DNA from: a virus
Strand: one strand, 5' to 3'
Length of the DNA stretch: 64,000 nucleotides
Virus record (IMG/VR): IMGVR_UViG_3300048032_000927
Location: 51,246 to 115,245 of that record
Under the pieces are notes generated by a model, which was not told the origin of the DNA, ran no database searches, and was given only the letters and a program-made list of their open reading frames with translations. Shown in pieces: positions 1 through 8,620 of this stretch; position 1 is the stretch's first letter, and the number at the start of each line of letters is the position of its first letter. The translations under genes and the position numbers were made by a program.

Positions 1-523
1 TGTCTCCGATTTGTTTCCAAGGAGTCACTTTATTAGTCCCGGGATCCATGTATCTCATTTTGAATATTCTTGATATTCTTGGATCAGGATCTTTTGAGGC
101 GATAGACATAACTTTGTCTAGGAATTCTTTGGTGATTGATTTTTCGTTTTCATTTTCTTCCTCAGGTATATCTTTCATCTCTGGCTTGTCTATCTCTATT
201 TCCTTGGAGGATTTATTTTTTGTTTTATTATAAAGGTTTAAACACATCCATCTCGTTTCATTCCCCAAGTATGTTGAGAATTTAGTGTTTTTTGATTCAT
301 CGTATTTCAGAGCGGCTTGATAAATGTAATAATTTTTATCGGAAATAAGCTCTGACTTGTAAGTCGGCGTTGAGCTGGTGACACTTGGCGTATAGTTATG
401 AACCATGGTCATGTATATTCCGCTATGCCGCGAAACTAACTCCATCAGGCATTCACCTGAATTGCTTTCTTGCCTTAAGCTATCAATAAGCTCTGCATCT
501 GACATGTCTTCGATATTTTTCAT
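1..523 (-). CDS. Sigma-70-family RNA polymerase sigma factor (partial, C-terminus off window)
   Basis: Partial gene read on the minus strand from ATG at 523-521; 174 codons are visible and the reading frame leaves the window open. Residues 25-44 (CLMELVSRHSGIYMTMVHNY) and 65-100 (YYIYQAALKYDESKNTKFSTY, then RWMCLNLYNKTK) follow the sigma-70 region 2 pattern, in which region 2.3/2.4 reads like 'A..FD....KFSTY....IR'. After an acidic linker (residues 115-130), residues 153-174 (FKMRYMD...TPWKQIGD) look like the start of region 4. The protein is short, as in phage sigma factors such as T4 gp55, and would redirect host RNA polymerase. It is divergent from the glycan genes and has its own consensus-like promoter. 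Its target may be the GTGTAnnnT elements found upstream of other genes here; that link is inference. Confidence 0.8.
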   Translation of the reverse strand, partial: MKNIEDMSDAELIDSLRQESNSGECLMELVSRHSGIYMTMVHNYTPSVTSSTPTYKSELISDKNYYIYQAALKYDESKNTKFSTYLGNETRWMCLNLYNKTKNKSSKEIEIDKPEMKDIPEEENENEKSITKEFLDKVMSIASKDPDPRISRIFKMRYMDPGTNKVTPWKQIGD

Positions 524-538
524 AATTGAATTTTCTCC

Positions 539-568
539 ATGTTAACATAACATCTATAGTAATGTCAA
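539..568 (-). promoter_or_regulatory. Sigma-70-type promoter of the sigma-factor gene
   Basis: On the minus strand TTGACA (568-563) is followed by 18 nt and TAACAT (544-539). The start codon at 523 lies 15 nt beyond the -10 box, so the leader would be very short. The perfect -35 suggests that host sigma-70 transcribes this gene early. Confidence 0.55.
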
Positions 569-618
569 CATTATTATTAGGTTTACGTGAGAATACATAA
601 GATATACGTAAGATATAT

Positions 619-638
619 CCTTAAACTAAAGTTTAAGG
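619..638. repeat. Inverted repeat in the divergent intergenic region
   Basis: Two perfect 9-bp arms (CCTTAAACT and AGTTTAAGG) flank an AA centre, 28 bp before the first glycan gene. It could be an operator or an RNA hairpin; there is no T-run after it, so a terminator is unlikely. The surrounding 541-665 is otherwise AT-rich with no gene; TATTAT/TATAAC-like sequence at 643-651 could be a -10 box for the rightward transcript. Confidence 0.4.
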
Positions 639-665
639 AATAATATTATAACAGATTTTTAAAAA

Positions 666-1538
666 ATGTCAACAAAAAAATTTAAAATTATTCTCATAAG
701 TGATTTTAACTGCGATCAAAGTCCCGGCGGGGCGCAAGTAAGCAACGACCTAATTATACAAGAGGGCTTAAAAAGAGGGCACGATATTAGACTTCATAAC
801 TATGATAGCTCGCCAGTGAATTTCTTGAGCAGCTATGACATTGTGATTAGCTCCAACCTGGAGGTTATATATCAGGCGAGTAAAAATATTTTTGATTTCA
901 TCATTGACCACCCAAATCATGTTAGACTAGAACACGATTCATGTCTTTATTTGTCAACAGATGATAGAGTTAAGCTGTTTGAATCATCTAAGTTGAACTT
1001 CTTTCTCTCACAATACCATCTTGATTTTTTTATTTCAATGTATGGCGATATTTTTGGAGAAACAAAAATCGTAAGTGACCCCATAGATACAGATCTGTTC
1101 AATAAAAATAAATCAATTGAAAAGACGTATGATATAATTTATTGCGGACTAATACATGAGCTTAAGGGAATTAACAAACTACTTGAGTTTTCAAATAAAA
1201 ATCCCAACAGACAGATAGATGTTTTTGGTTGGGGTAGGGCAAATATAAAATCAATTTTCGAAAATTATCCTAATATCAATTTTAACGGTAAAATCAAACA
1301 CAGCGAGATGCCAAAAGTATTTCAATCCTGCCAATCGGTTTTTCACAGTCCTATAGTTAATGAGCCTTTCTGTAGAATGGTTGCCGAATCTATATTGTGC
1401 GGAGTTGAAAGTATTATAGGTTCTCCAGAAAGAATTGGATCATATCTTGAGTATAAAAGATTGGGGCTTGATAAATTTAGAGATAATTGCGCAAATGCTC
1501 TAACTAATTTTTGGGAATCGCTGGAGAGTATAACATGA
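666..1538 (+). CDS. GT-B glycosyltransferase (GT4-like)
   Basis: A 290-aa glycosyltransferase. The N-terminus has the GT4 acceptor-side pattern (ILISDF...SPGGAQVSN), and the C-terminal half has IIYCGLIHELKGINKLLEF followed by EPFCRMVAESILCG, the conserved Glu-containing donor-site motif near residue 235 of GT1/GT4 enzymes. It is somewhat short for GT4 (usually 350-400 aa), so the N-terminal domain is minimal. It opens glycan block A and overlaps the next gene by ATGA. Donor and acceptor sugars cannot be read from sequence. Confidence 0.8.
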   Translation: MSTKKFKIILISDFNCDQSPGGAQVSNDLIIQEGLKRGHDIRLHNYDSSPVNFLSSYDIVISSNLEVIYQASKNIFDFIIDHPNHVRLEHDSCLYLSTDDRVKLFESSKLNFFLSQYHLDFFISMYGDIFGETKIVSDPIDTDLFNKNKSIEKTYDIIYCGLIHELKGINKLLEFSNKNPNRQIDVFGWGRANIKSIFENYPNINFNGKIKHSEMPKVFQSCQSVFHSPIVNEPFCRMVAESILCGVESIIGSPERIGSYLEYKRLGLDKFRDNCANALTNFWESLESIT

Positions 1539-2218
1539 TTACGGTTATATGTTCGGTCTATAACTCGGAAGAGTACCTGCCTAAATACTTAACTTATGTT
1601 AACGAACAATTTCTTAAGTGTTTTGAAATTATTTTTGTAGATGCAAACTCTAACGATAGATCTTTACAATTGATTGAAGATTTTAAATTCAGAGATAACA
1701 TATCAGTGAAGGTAATTAAAGAAAAATCAAGAGTTACAATATACGAAGCATGGAACATAGCCATCAAAAATGCTTCGGGCGAATATATTGTCAATTGGAA
1801 TACAGATGACATACTTTTCCAGTCTTCACTCCAAACATACAAATCGTATACAGAAAAACATCCAGACATAGATTTATTTTACGGACCGTGTTTTCTCTGC
1901 AAGTCTCAAGAAATCTCATCAATATTTAACATATACAATTGGCCTGAATATAGTCACCGAACCCTACTTCAAAGATGCATTTGCGGTCCCTTTCCATTGG
2001 TCAGAAAATCTGCTATCGAGGACGTGAATTATTTTAGTGAAAAATATGTATCAAGCGGAGACTATGAAATGTGGCTTAAATTATCGAAAAACAATTATAA
2101 GTTTCAAAAAATACCCGAAACAATAGGGTGCTTTATGGATCGGCCTAATTCTGTCTCTCAGCAAAAAATACAGTTGGCGCAACAAGAAGATCGAGAAATA
2201 CAAAATAAATATGCCTAG
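1535..2218 (+). CDS. Family 2 glycosyltransferase (GT-A)
   Basis: GT2-type inverting glycosyltransferase, 227 aa from ATG at 1535, chosen because it overlaps the upstream stop as ATGA and follows a GGAGAG ribosome site; a TTG 24 nt upstream is the alternative. The N-terminus ITVICSVYNSEEYLPKYL is the nucleotide-binding strand of GT2, and NWNTDD near residue 90 supplies the DxD-like metal site. SSGDYEMWLKL later resembles the GT2 acceptor region. Part of the co-translated glycan block A. Confidence 0.85.
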   Translation: MITVICSVYNSEEYLPKYLTYVNEQFLKCFEIIFVDANSNDRSLQLIEDFKFRDNISVKVIKEKSRVTIYEAWNIAIKNASGEYIVNWNTDDILFQSSLQTYKSYTEKHPDIDLFYGPCFLCKSQEISSIFNIYNWPEYSHRTLLQRCICGPFPLVRKSAIEDVNYFSEKYVSSGDYEMWLKLSKNNYKFQKIPETIGCFMDRPNSVSQQKIQLAQQEDREIQNKYA

Positions 2219-2927
2219 ACCATTCGAAGCCTGCAATTATATTGATATAAATGGAATTGACTACATGTATCTCAATGACGATTCCCCAGATCTCGCTTAT
2301 CAATCAAGCGAAATAAGTTTTGTAGCACAACCGATAGCCGATAAAATCACAAACAAGCGTCATAATGTAATAACCGTCCCCCTTATGATGACGGATGAAT
2401 GGGAGATAATAAAAGAAAACCCTGCGTTAATACCAAAACTTAGATCAAATAAAAAAATACACACATTTAATTTTGTCGGTCAGTGCAATTATATGGGTAG
2501 GCACATATTTAAATCACTAAATTTATCTAATTACGATTTCGAGGAAACACAAACAGTCTACAACCTCAAAAAACCAGAAAAAAAACAAAAATTAATCCAC
2601 TTCCTAAATCGAATATCAGAATCTAAGTTCGTATTTTGCCCAAGAGGAATTGGATCCAGTTCTTTTCGAGCATACCAATCGATGATGTCTGGGTCTATTC
2701 CGATCATAACAGGAATGAATGATTATCCATTTGAAGATGAAGTAGACTGGGATGAAATATCAATCAGAGGTAGCTTGGAAAATATTAAATTATTAATTGA
2801 TACTGCTTTAAATATGCAAGATTTTGAATACAATAAAATGAAGAAAAAATGCACTTGGTTTTGGGACAATTACTGCAAGCACGATATGTTATATAATTTT
2901 TTAGCGCAAAAAGTAAATGAGCAATAG
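2211..2927 (+). CDS. Exostosin-like glycosyltransferase (GT47-type)
   Basis: 238-aa protein whose C-terminal half carries SKFVFCPRGIGSSSFRAYQ then MSGSIPIIT, the signature of exostosin/GT47-like enzymes ('F.l.PrG....s.R..dal..GciPvi'). It overlaps both neighbours by a few bases, so it is co-translated with the block. Two related proteins lie at 3698 and 38622. The family uses nucleotide sugars in the cytoplasm or Golgi; the phage substrate is unknown. Confidence 0.75.
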   Translation: MPRPFEACNYIDINGIDYMYLNDDSPDLAYQSSEISFVAQPIADKITNKRHNVITVPLMMTDEWEIIKENPALIPKLRSNKKIHTFNFVGQCNYMGRHIFKSLNLSNYDFEETQTVYNLKKPEKKQKLIHFLNRISESKFVFCPRGIGSSSFRAYQSMMSGSIPIITGMNDYPFEDEVDWDEISIRGSLENIKLLIDTALNMQDFEYNKMKKKCTWFWDNYCKHDMLYNFLAQKVNEQ

Positions 2928-3705
2928 CTTAATAATTAATGGTTCTCGCGCTGGATTCTTTTCTATGTTTAGAGGTACAGTGGGTACACTATTAATATGC
3001 GAACAACAAGCATTAACACCATTCATTGATTGGAAAAATACTCTATATAACGATAGCCCAAACGATAATGCATGGGAATATTATTTTGAAAATATATCTG
3101 ATCTTGATCCTGAAAATTATACTACAGCAAGATGTCACAACATTCTCCCAAGAGAATACAACACTAGACTAACCATGAACAGGTTAATAAATAAATATGT
3201 CAAAATCAAGTCTGATATAAATAAAAAAATCGAAATTATAGTCAAAGAATTAGGAAAAAATCCGCTTGGTGTTCATATAAGGATGACTGATAAAATAAAC
3301 TGCACTTCTCATGGCGAGCCTGAAAGCGGAAAACCAATTTCAATTGATTTATACAAAAAGCATATTGATAAAAATTTACAAGAACATGGCTCTAAATTTT
3401 TTCTAGCAACTGACGATGAGTCTGCGGCTGAAGAAATTAAAACTGAATATGGCGAAAATGTCATAACCACTAATTCAATTAGATCAACAGGCACAAAAAG
3501 CATTCACCATCACTTGGCTGGAAATAACAGAATAAAGGGTGAGCAAGTTTTAATTGACTGCCTTGTATTAAGTAGATGCAAACATATCATTAAAGGTATT
3601 AGTAATGTTGCTTTATGCGCCATGTTCTGGAATCTAGACTTGACATGCGATAATCTCAATTCTATATACAACGGCGACTCGAGAGAAGATTTTGTGCATG
3701 AATAA
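2917..3705 (+). CDS. Fucosyltransferase-like GT-B protein (GT11/GT23/NodZ type)
   Basis: 262 aa. The core GVHIRMTDK (about residue 118) is the 'HxR' motif of alpha-fucosyltransferases and NodZ, where Arg contacts GDP-fucose phosphate. It is followed by KFFLATDDESAAEEIK and a C-terminal EQVLIDCLVLSRCKHIIKG segment that matches the family's 'd...Ls.s...vg' strand. The gene sits in the same block as Gmd and GDP-L-fucose synthase, which would make its donor. Assignment rests on motifs only. Confidence 0.65.
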   Translation: MSNSLIINGSRAGFFSMFRGTVGTLLICEQQALTPFIDWKNTLYNDSPNDNAWEYYFENISDLDPENYTTARCHNILPREYNTRLTMNRLINKYVKIKSDINKKIEIIVKELGKNPLGVHIRMTDKINCTSHGEPESGKPISIDLYKKHIDKNLQEHGSKFFLATDDESAAEEIKTEYGENVITTNSIRSTGTKSIHHHLAGNNRIKGEQVLIDCLVLSRCKHIIKGISNVALCAMFWNLDLTCDNLNSIYNGDSREDFVHE

Positions 3706-4549
3706 GATTAGTAGTGAGCCGTTTTTGAGTGGATATACTTATCGTTCACTAGCAAGTCAGGCAATATGTGACAATGGCGATACTCGTTACATGAAATCTA
3801 CATGTAATGGTATAAATCCTAATGAAGTTATTGAAAACGAACTCTTATATGTAACCGGAAATCAAACCAAAAGATTTTTTATAGAAATCGCGCCAAAAAT
3901 TAAAAACAAGTTTTCGGTTATCACAGCTCAAACGGACCCAGGGGTTGATGCTTCTTATGTCAAATTACTCCCAGATAATTTAGTTACTTGGTGGTCAATT
4001 AATGTTCACGTAGATCACTCAAAAATTAAACCAATTCCACTAGGCTTACAAAATTTGCACTGGCGGTATAATGGAAATATTCAAAGTGACCCAGAAACTT
4101 ATAAGAAATACCAACCTAACCCTAAAGAAAAAAAAATACTAGGCTCCTTTTCGGTTCAGAACAACCATCATGAAAGAAGTACATGTTTAAACGCAGCAAA
4201 AAAAATCAACTGTGACTTCAGAATGTTCAAATCCGAAGATAGAAAAAATGAAAGTTACGTTGATGATTATTTTAATACAGTGTCAAGATATAAATTTGTG
4301 CTGTGTCCTTGGGGTGCAGGAATTGACACCCATAGATTATGGGAAACCTTGTATTTAGGTTCAATACCCATCACCAGACGTCACAGAGTTTATCGTGATT
4401 TTGAGGATTTTCCTATATTATTTCTGGACGATTGGCTAGAACTTATTGAAATAGATTTTGAATCAACGTACAATTACTACAAAGAGAAATTACAAACAGA
4501 AAATAGAATTTATTTTGAATACTGGAATAATAAAATTATTTCAACATAA
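3698..4549 (+). CDS. Exostosin-like glycosyltransferase (GT47-type)
   Basis: 283 aa from ATG at 3698 (an in-frame TTG lies 6 nt earlier), overlapping the upstream gene by 8 nt. The motif YKFVLCPWGAGIDTHRLWE followed by LYLGSIPITRR marks the exostosin/GT47-like donor site, and LPDNLVTWWSINVHVDHSK... precedes it. It resembles the proteins at 2211 and 38622 in layout and may be a diverged paralogue. Last gene of the first tightly overlapping run. Confidence 0.7.
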   Translation: MNKISSEPFLSGYTYRSLASQAICDNGDTRYMKSTCNGINPNEVIENELLYVTGNQTKRFFIEIAPKIKNKFSVITAQTDPGVDASYVKLLPDNLVTWWSINVHVDHSKIKPIPLGLQNLHWRYNGNIQSDPETYKKYQPNPKEKKILGSFSVQNNHHERSTCLNAAKKINCDFRMFKSEDRKNESYVDDYFNTVSRYKFVLCPWGAGIDTHRLWETLYLGSIPITRRHRVYRDFEDFPILFLDDWLELIEIDFESTYNYYKEKLQTENRIYFEYWNNKIIST

Positions 4550-4592
4550 AGAAGAGAAGGCTTCTGTTAATTAGTGAATATAATTATATGAT

Positions 4593-5273
4593 ATGAAAAT
4601 AGGGTTTGTAGTTACAACACATTATAGTGATATTTGTCCAACTGGTATGGATAGTATTATTACTTACATAGATAGTTTCGTAAAGATAAGGAAGAATAAT
4701 TATTTTCTCTACGTGATAGATAATACATCTGTAAAAAAAATAACACACCCTGAAATGGAATTTTCTTGGTTTAATTATGAATATATTGAAGATCAAAAAA
4801 TAAGTGGCTTAACAGGTGCTTGGAACAAAGGGATTAAAAAAGCAATTGATGACAGTTGTGATATTATTTTAAATACTAATAACGATTTAATTTTAAATGA
4901 ATCAACACATTCGTTAATTGAGATAATATCAACGCATGAGCATTCTGATAAATCCTTATACGGTCCAGTTACAACTAGAGATGGTGTTTCTACTGATCAT
5001 CAAGCTAGAAACGGTGTTGGTGATAGACTTATTGAAACATCAGATCATTACGCATTAAACGGATTTTTTAATGCTTTTACAAAAGAATTTTTTAATAATT
5101 TTAATATAGAGGGTAATCTCTACAGTACCGATATAAAAGAAATGTGGTGTGGTCAAGAAGTGGAATTATATAACAGAGGTAAAACAAATGGTATGAAAAG
5201 TTTCATTGTAGAACATTGTTTTGTAGAACATATTAAACATAGGTCTTGGATATCAGCAAAAAATAAATTATAA
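4593..5273 (+). CDS. GT-A (GT2-like) glycosyltransferase
   Basis: 226 aa. KIGFVVTTHYSDICPTGM is a GT-A first strand, SGLTGAWNKGIKKA matches the 'n.G.a.a.N.Gi..A' helix of GT2, and IILNTNNDLIL replaces the DxD site with NxND. EHCFVEHIKHRSW at the C-terminus resembles the GT2 'v.H...s' ending. A TATAAT sequence at 4579-4584 precedes the start. This gene and the next two (4593-6885) look more AT-rich than their neighbours, with leucine mostly TTA, which may mark a separately acquired cassette. Confidence 0.65.
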   Translation: MKIGFVVTTHYSDICPTGMDSIITYIDSFVKIRKNNYFLYVIDNTSVKKITHPEMEFSWFNYEYIEDQKISGLTGAWNKGIKKAIDDSCDIILNTNNDLILNESTHSLIEIISTHEHSDKSLYGPVTTRDGVSTDHQARNGVGDRLIETSDHYALNGFFNAFTKEFFNNFNIEGNLYSTDIKEMWCGQEVELYNRGKTNGMKSFIVEHCFVEHIKHRSWISAKNKL

Positions 5274-6268
5274 TGAAAAATATATTAATAACAGGAGTTG
5301 CTGGTTTAATAGGCAGTAGGTTAGCAGATTGGATAATAGATAATACTGACTATAATGTAATTGGTGTCGATAATCTGAGTGGAGGTTACGTTGATAATGT
5401 ACATGAGGGTGTTAAGTTCTATCAGATGGATGTGAAAGATTCGGCGATTGGAGATATTTTTAAAGAATATAAACCTATATATGTTTTCCACTTTGCAGCA
5501 TATGCTGCAGAAGGTTTAAGTCCATTCATTAGATGTTTTAATTATGAAAATAATTTAGTAGCAACTACAAATATCGTCAATAATTGTATTAATTATGATA
5601 CTAAAAGATTGATATTTACATCTACTATGGCAGTATACGGTAAAGGAAATCCACCGTTTAATGAATCTGATCAACCAAATCCAATAGACCCATACGGTGT
5701 TGCTAAATTTGCTTGTGAATCAGATATACAAATCGCTGGTGAACAACATGGGTTAGACTGGTGCATTATTCGACCACATAATGTTTATGGTATTAAACAA
5801 AACATATGGGATAAATATAGAAATGTTTTAGGAATATGGATGTACCAGCACATGAATGATATTAGTATGACTATCTTTGGGGACGGTGAACAAAAACGAG
5901 CGTTTAGTTTTATCGATGATTGTTTAGAACCTTTATGGAAATCAGCAGTTAAGAAAGAAGCTAGTAAAGAAATTATAAATTTAGGTTCTAGTAAATTCTA
6001 TACCATTAACGAAGCCAATAGAATCTTAAAGAGCGTGATTGGTGGTGGTAGTACTAAATATGAGAAAAAAAGACATGAAGTAAAAAATGCGCACCCAACA
6101 TGGGAAAAATCAATGAGGATATTAGATTATCGAGACAAGATTTCGTTAAAAGATGGTTTAAATCTTATGTGGGAATGGGCGAAATCTCAACCGGATAGAG
6201 AAAGATTTGTTTGGAATAAATACGAAATAGAAAGAGGTATCTACGATTTTTGGAAAATAAAAAAATAA
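5273..6268 (+). CDS. NAD-dependent sugar epimerase/dehydratase (extended SDR)
   Basis: 331 aa, Rossmann fold at the N-terminus (ILITGVAGLIGSRLAD, GxxGxxG) with Asp at the end of beta-2 (GVDNLSGG) favouring NAD. FTSTMAVYG and DPYGVAKFACE supply the Ser/Thr-Tyr-Lys catalytic set, and RPHNVYG is the substrate-pocket motif. The pattern is closest to UDP-glucose/UDP-GlcNAc 4-epimerases; the exact substrate is not decidable by eye. Start overlaps the upstream stop (TAATG). Confidence 0.8.
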   Translation: MKNILITGVAGLIGSRLADWIIDNTDYNVIGVDNLSGGYVDNVHEGVKFYQMDVKDSAIGDIFKEYKPIYVFHFAAYAAEGLSPFIRCFNYENNLVATTNIVNNCINYDTKRLIFTSTMAVYGKGNPPFNESDQPNPIDPYGVAKFACESDIQIAGEQHGLDWCIIRPHNVYGIKQNIWDKYRNVLGIWMYQHMNDISMTIFGDGEQKRAFSFIDDCLEPLWKSAVKKEASKEIINLGSSKFYTINEANRILKSVIGGGSTKYEKKRHEVKNAHPTWEKSMRILDYRDKISLKDGLNLMWEWAKSQPDRERFVWNKYEIERGIYDFWKIKK

Positions 6269-6285
6269 AACAAAGTTTAAAAATT

Positions 6286-6885
6286 ATGGAAAGAAGTGAT
6301 ATAATAAACAAGTATGTTGAAAATTATGGTTATGAGACATATTTAGAGGTTGGATTACAAAGTGGTAGTAATAGAGATAAGATCAAAGTTAACCCTAAAA
6401 ATAAAACCACTGTTGACCCTGATATTACATCTAATAACCCTACACACAGAATGACATCAGATGAGTTTTTTATGGGTAATAATAAAACATTTGATGCAAT
6501 TTTTATTGATGGGTTACATTATTCCGATCAGGTATTAAGAGATATTTTAAATGGGTTAGAGATTCTTAATGAAGGGGGTACAATTTTTTGTCATGATATG
6601 TTACCTGAGAATGAAGATATGGCTAAAGTACCTAGAATTACAAGTACATGGACAGGTGACTGTTGGAAGGCTTGGTTTAAATTATTAGGTACTAGGGATG
6701 ATTTAGAGATGTTCATTGTTGATACTGATTTAGGTGTTGGTGTTATAAGAAGAGGTAAAAATATACCTTTAAAAGAATTAAATATACCTATGGAGAATAT
6801 GCAGTGGAGTCTATTCGCTGAACACTCAATAAAAAATACTATCAATAAAATTAGTACTTCTGAATTTATTGAAAAATGGAAATGA
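6286..6885 (+). CDS. Class I SAM-dependent methyltransferase (Methyltransf_24-like)
   Basis: About 199 aa from ATG at 6286; an in-frame TTG at 6250, behind AGAGGT and overlapping the previous gene, is an alternative. TYLEVGLQSGSN is the SAM-binding motif I, FDAIFIDGLHYSDQVLRDI is the post-motif II strand with the DGxH seen in this family, and LEILNEGGTIFCHDM is motif III. Such enzymes O-methylate sugars or small molecules; in this block glycan methylation is the likely role. Related proteins occur at 29652 and 38035. Confidence 0.75.
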   Translation: MERSDIINKYVENYGYETYLEVGLQSGSNRDKIKVNPKNKTTVDPDITSNNPTHRMTSDEFFMGNNKTFDAIFIDGLHYSDQVLRDILNGLEILNEGGTIFCHDMLPENEDMAKVPRITSTWTGDCWKAWFKLLGTRDDLEMFIVDTDLGVGVIRRGKNIPLKELNIPMENMQWSLFAEHSIKNTINKISTSEFIEKWK

Positions 6886-7583
6886 AACTAATAACAATAT
6901 TCAATTTTCCCAATCAAAATAATTACAACAATCTTTGTCAATGGTGGATTAGTCAATGCCTAAAAAATTCGGAATTAGATATTGAAATTTGGTATAGAGA
7001 CAGCATTGATCACCTTAAAATTTTAGATAAAAGAATCAGGTGCATTAAAAAAGATGAAGTCAAAATATCTAGTCTATTAAAATCAAACTTAATCTCAGAT
7101 AAAGCTCAACATAATATTGGATTCAAGCTTTACAATCTTTGTCAAGAGTCCGATCCCTTTATATTTATAGACGCCGACGCTATTTTATTTAAAGATATTA
7201 CCCCATTAATCAACGCCTCTAAAGATAAGCCTTTTATAGCTATAAACCACCAAGATATACCCGGACACACTTCTCATATACCTTATAAGTTCTTAAATAG
7301 CGGGGTCCAGATTTGCAGTGACTCCAGTGTATTAGATTTTAATGAAATTGTTAAAGCCCAAAATCTTCATGATTATTTTATTGTTCCCGGCACGGATCAA
7401 TCAATGCTTTGGACGTACTTTAACCATATTAAATATAATTATACGCACAAAGATATTGGTCGCGAATGGAATAACTGCGCAGGATTAAAGAGTGGCGAAA
7501 GTGACATTTGCATAAACCATTATTGGTACAACTTTAAACCATGGAATATTAAATGTAAATTCTGGGAATCTTTTTTATCATAG
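6882..7583 (+). CDS. GT-A glycosyltransferase with DAD motif
   Basis: 233 aa from ATG at 6882, chosen for its ATGA overlap; ATG at 6876 is equally possible. FIFIDADAILFKDI is a typical DxD metal/nucleotide-sugar site of retaining GT-A enzymes (GT8-like), and FLNSGVQI matches the 'fNsGv' strand that follows in that group. GTDQSMLW corresponds to the usual 'DQ..ln' acceptor motif. Function: transfer of one sugar; donor unknown. Confidence 0.7.
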   Translation: MKLITIFNFPNQNNYNNLCQWWISQCLKNSELDIEIWYRDSIDHLKILDKRIRCIKKDEVKISSLLKSNLISDKAQHNIGFKLYNLCQESDPFIFIDADAILFKDITPLINASKDKPFIAINHQDIPGHTSHIPYKFLNSGVQICSDSSVLDFNEIVKAQNLHDYFIVPGTDQSMLWTYFNHIKYNYTHKDIGREWNNCAGLKSGESDICINHYWYNFKPWNIKCKFWESFLS

Positions 7584-7588
7584 CATAA

Positions 7589-8620
7589 ATGAAAAAAATA
7601 ATTATTACAGGAGTCACAGGTCAGGACGGCAGTCATATGGCTGACTATTTATTAAAAAATACTAATTTTAAAATCTACGGAGCAGTTCGTCGTCTTAGTG
7701 TTAAGAATCACGAGAACATTTTACATTTAGAAAATGAGCCGCGCTTTGAGTTAATAAATATGGACCTTAACGACGCTCATAGCATGAGAGATGTCATCAT
7801 AGATCTTCAGCCTGATTATTTTATTAATTTCGCCGCCCAATCTTTTGTTGCCGGTAGCTGGGATTACCCAATCCAAACATGGGACACCGATGCAGATGCA
7901 GTTCTGCATATACTAGAATCAATCAGAAGATTTTCGCCAGCTTGTCGTTTTTATAATGCAGGATCCTCCGAAGAATTTGGCGATGTTATTTATAGCCCCC
8001 AAAATGAAGAGCATCCATTACGACCACAATCTCCTTATGGCGCAGCAAAATGCGCGGCTCGTCATATTGTGAGGGTCTACAGAGAATCTTACGGTTTGTT
8101 TGCGATTCAAGGTTGGCTATTTAATCACGAGGGCACAAGAAGAGGTCTCGATTTTGTTACAAGGAAAATCAGCAACGGTGTCGCAAAAATTAAACATGCA
8201 ATTGAAAGCGGTCAAGAAATTCCTACCCTGCAGCTCGGCAATATTGACGCTCAACGAGATTGGACTGACGCAGAAGATTTTATGGAAGGAGTTTGGATGA
8301 TGCTGAACAGAGACAAGCCCAAAAACTATGTTCTCGCTAGCGGCAAGATGTATACTGTTCGTGAGTTTTTGAATGAAAGTTTAAAATGTGCTGATATTAA
8401 ATTTATAGCAAAAGGCTCCGAAGAAAACGAAGAATATTATACCGAAGACGGCAAACTAATCTTTAAGGTTAATTCAAAATTTTATAGGCCCGCTGAAGTT
8501 CATGAGCTTTGCGGAGATTGCTCTCTGGCAGAGCAGGAGATGGGCTGGACTCGTAAAACTGACTTCTACGGTTTGGTTAAAAAAATGTACGATAACGATT
8601 ACAAGCTTCTCTCAAAGTGA
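7589..8620 (+). CDS. gmd: GDP-mannose 4,6-dehydratase
   Basis: 343 aa, full family length. Converts GDP-D-mannose to GDP-4-keto-6-deoxymannose. N-terminal ITGVTGQDGSHMADYLL is the diagnostic Gmd NADP motif, with VRRLS after beta-2; AGSSEEFG (about 125-131) and Tyr150/Lys154 in YGAAK give the catalytic Ser-Glu-Tyr-Lys set; LFNHEGTRRG and DWTDAEDFMEG are further Gmd hallmarks. It overlaps the next gene, GDP-L-fucose synthase, which uses its product. High identity to cellular Gmd is apparent, so recognition is firm. Confidence 0.95.
   Translation: MKKIIITGVTGQDGSHMADYLLKNTNFKIYGAVRRLSVKNHENILHLENEPRFELINMDLNDAHSMRDVIIDLQPDYFINFAAQSFVAGSWDYPIQTWDTDADAVLHILESIRRFSPACRFYNAGSSEEFGDVIYSPQNEEHPLRPQSPYGAAKCAARHIVRVYRESYGLFAIQGWLFNHEGTRRGLDFVTRKISNGVAKIKHAIESGQEIPTLQLGNIDAQRDWTDAEDFMEGVWMMLNRDKPKNYVLASGKMYTVREFLNESLKCADIKFIAKGSEENEEYYTEDGKLIFKVNSKFYRPAEVHELCGDCSLAEQEMGWTRKTDFYGLVKKMYDNDYKLLSK

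Noticed and set aside
48-233. Plus-strand 61-codon frame near the left edge
   Set aside because: It lies opposite the sigma-factor gene, whose translation shows clear family motifs; the plus frame is low-complexity and has no start signal.
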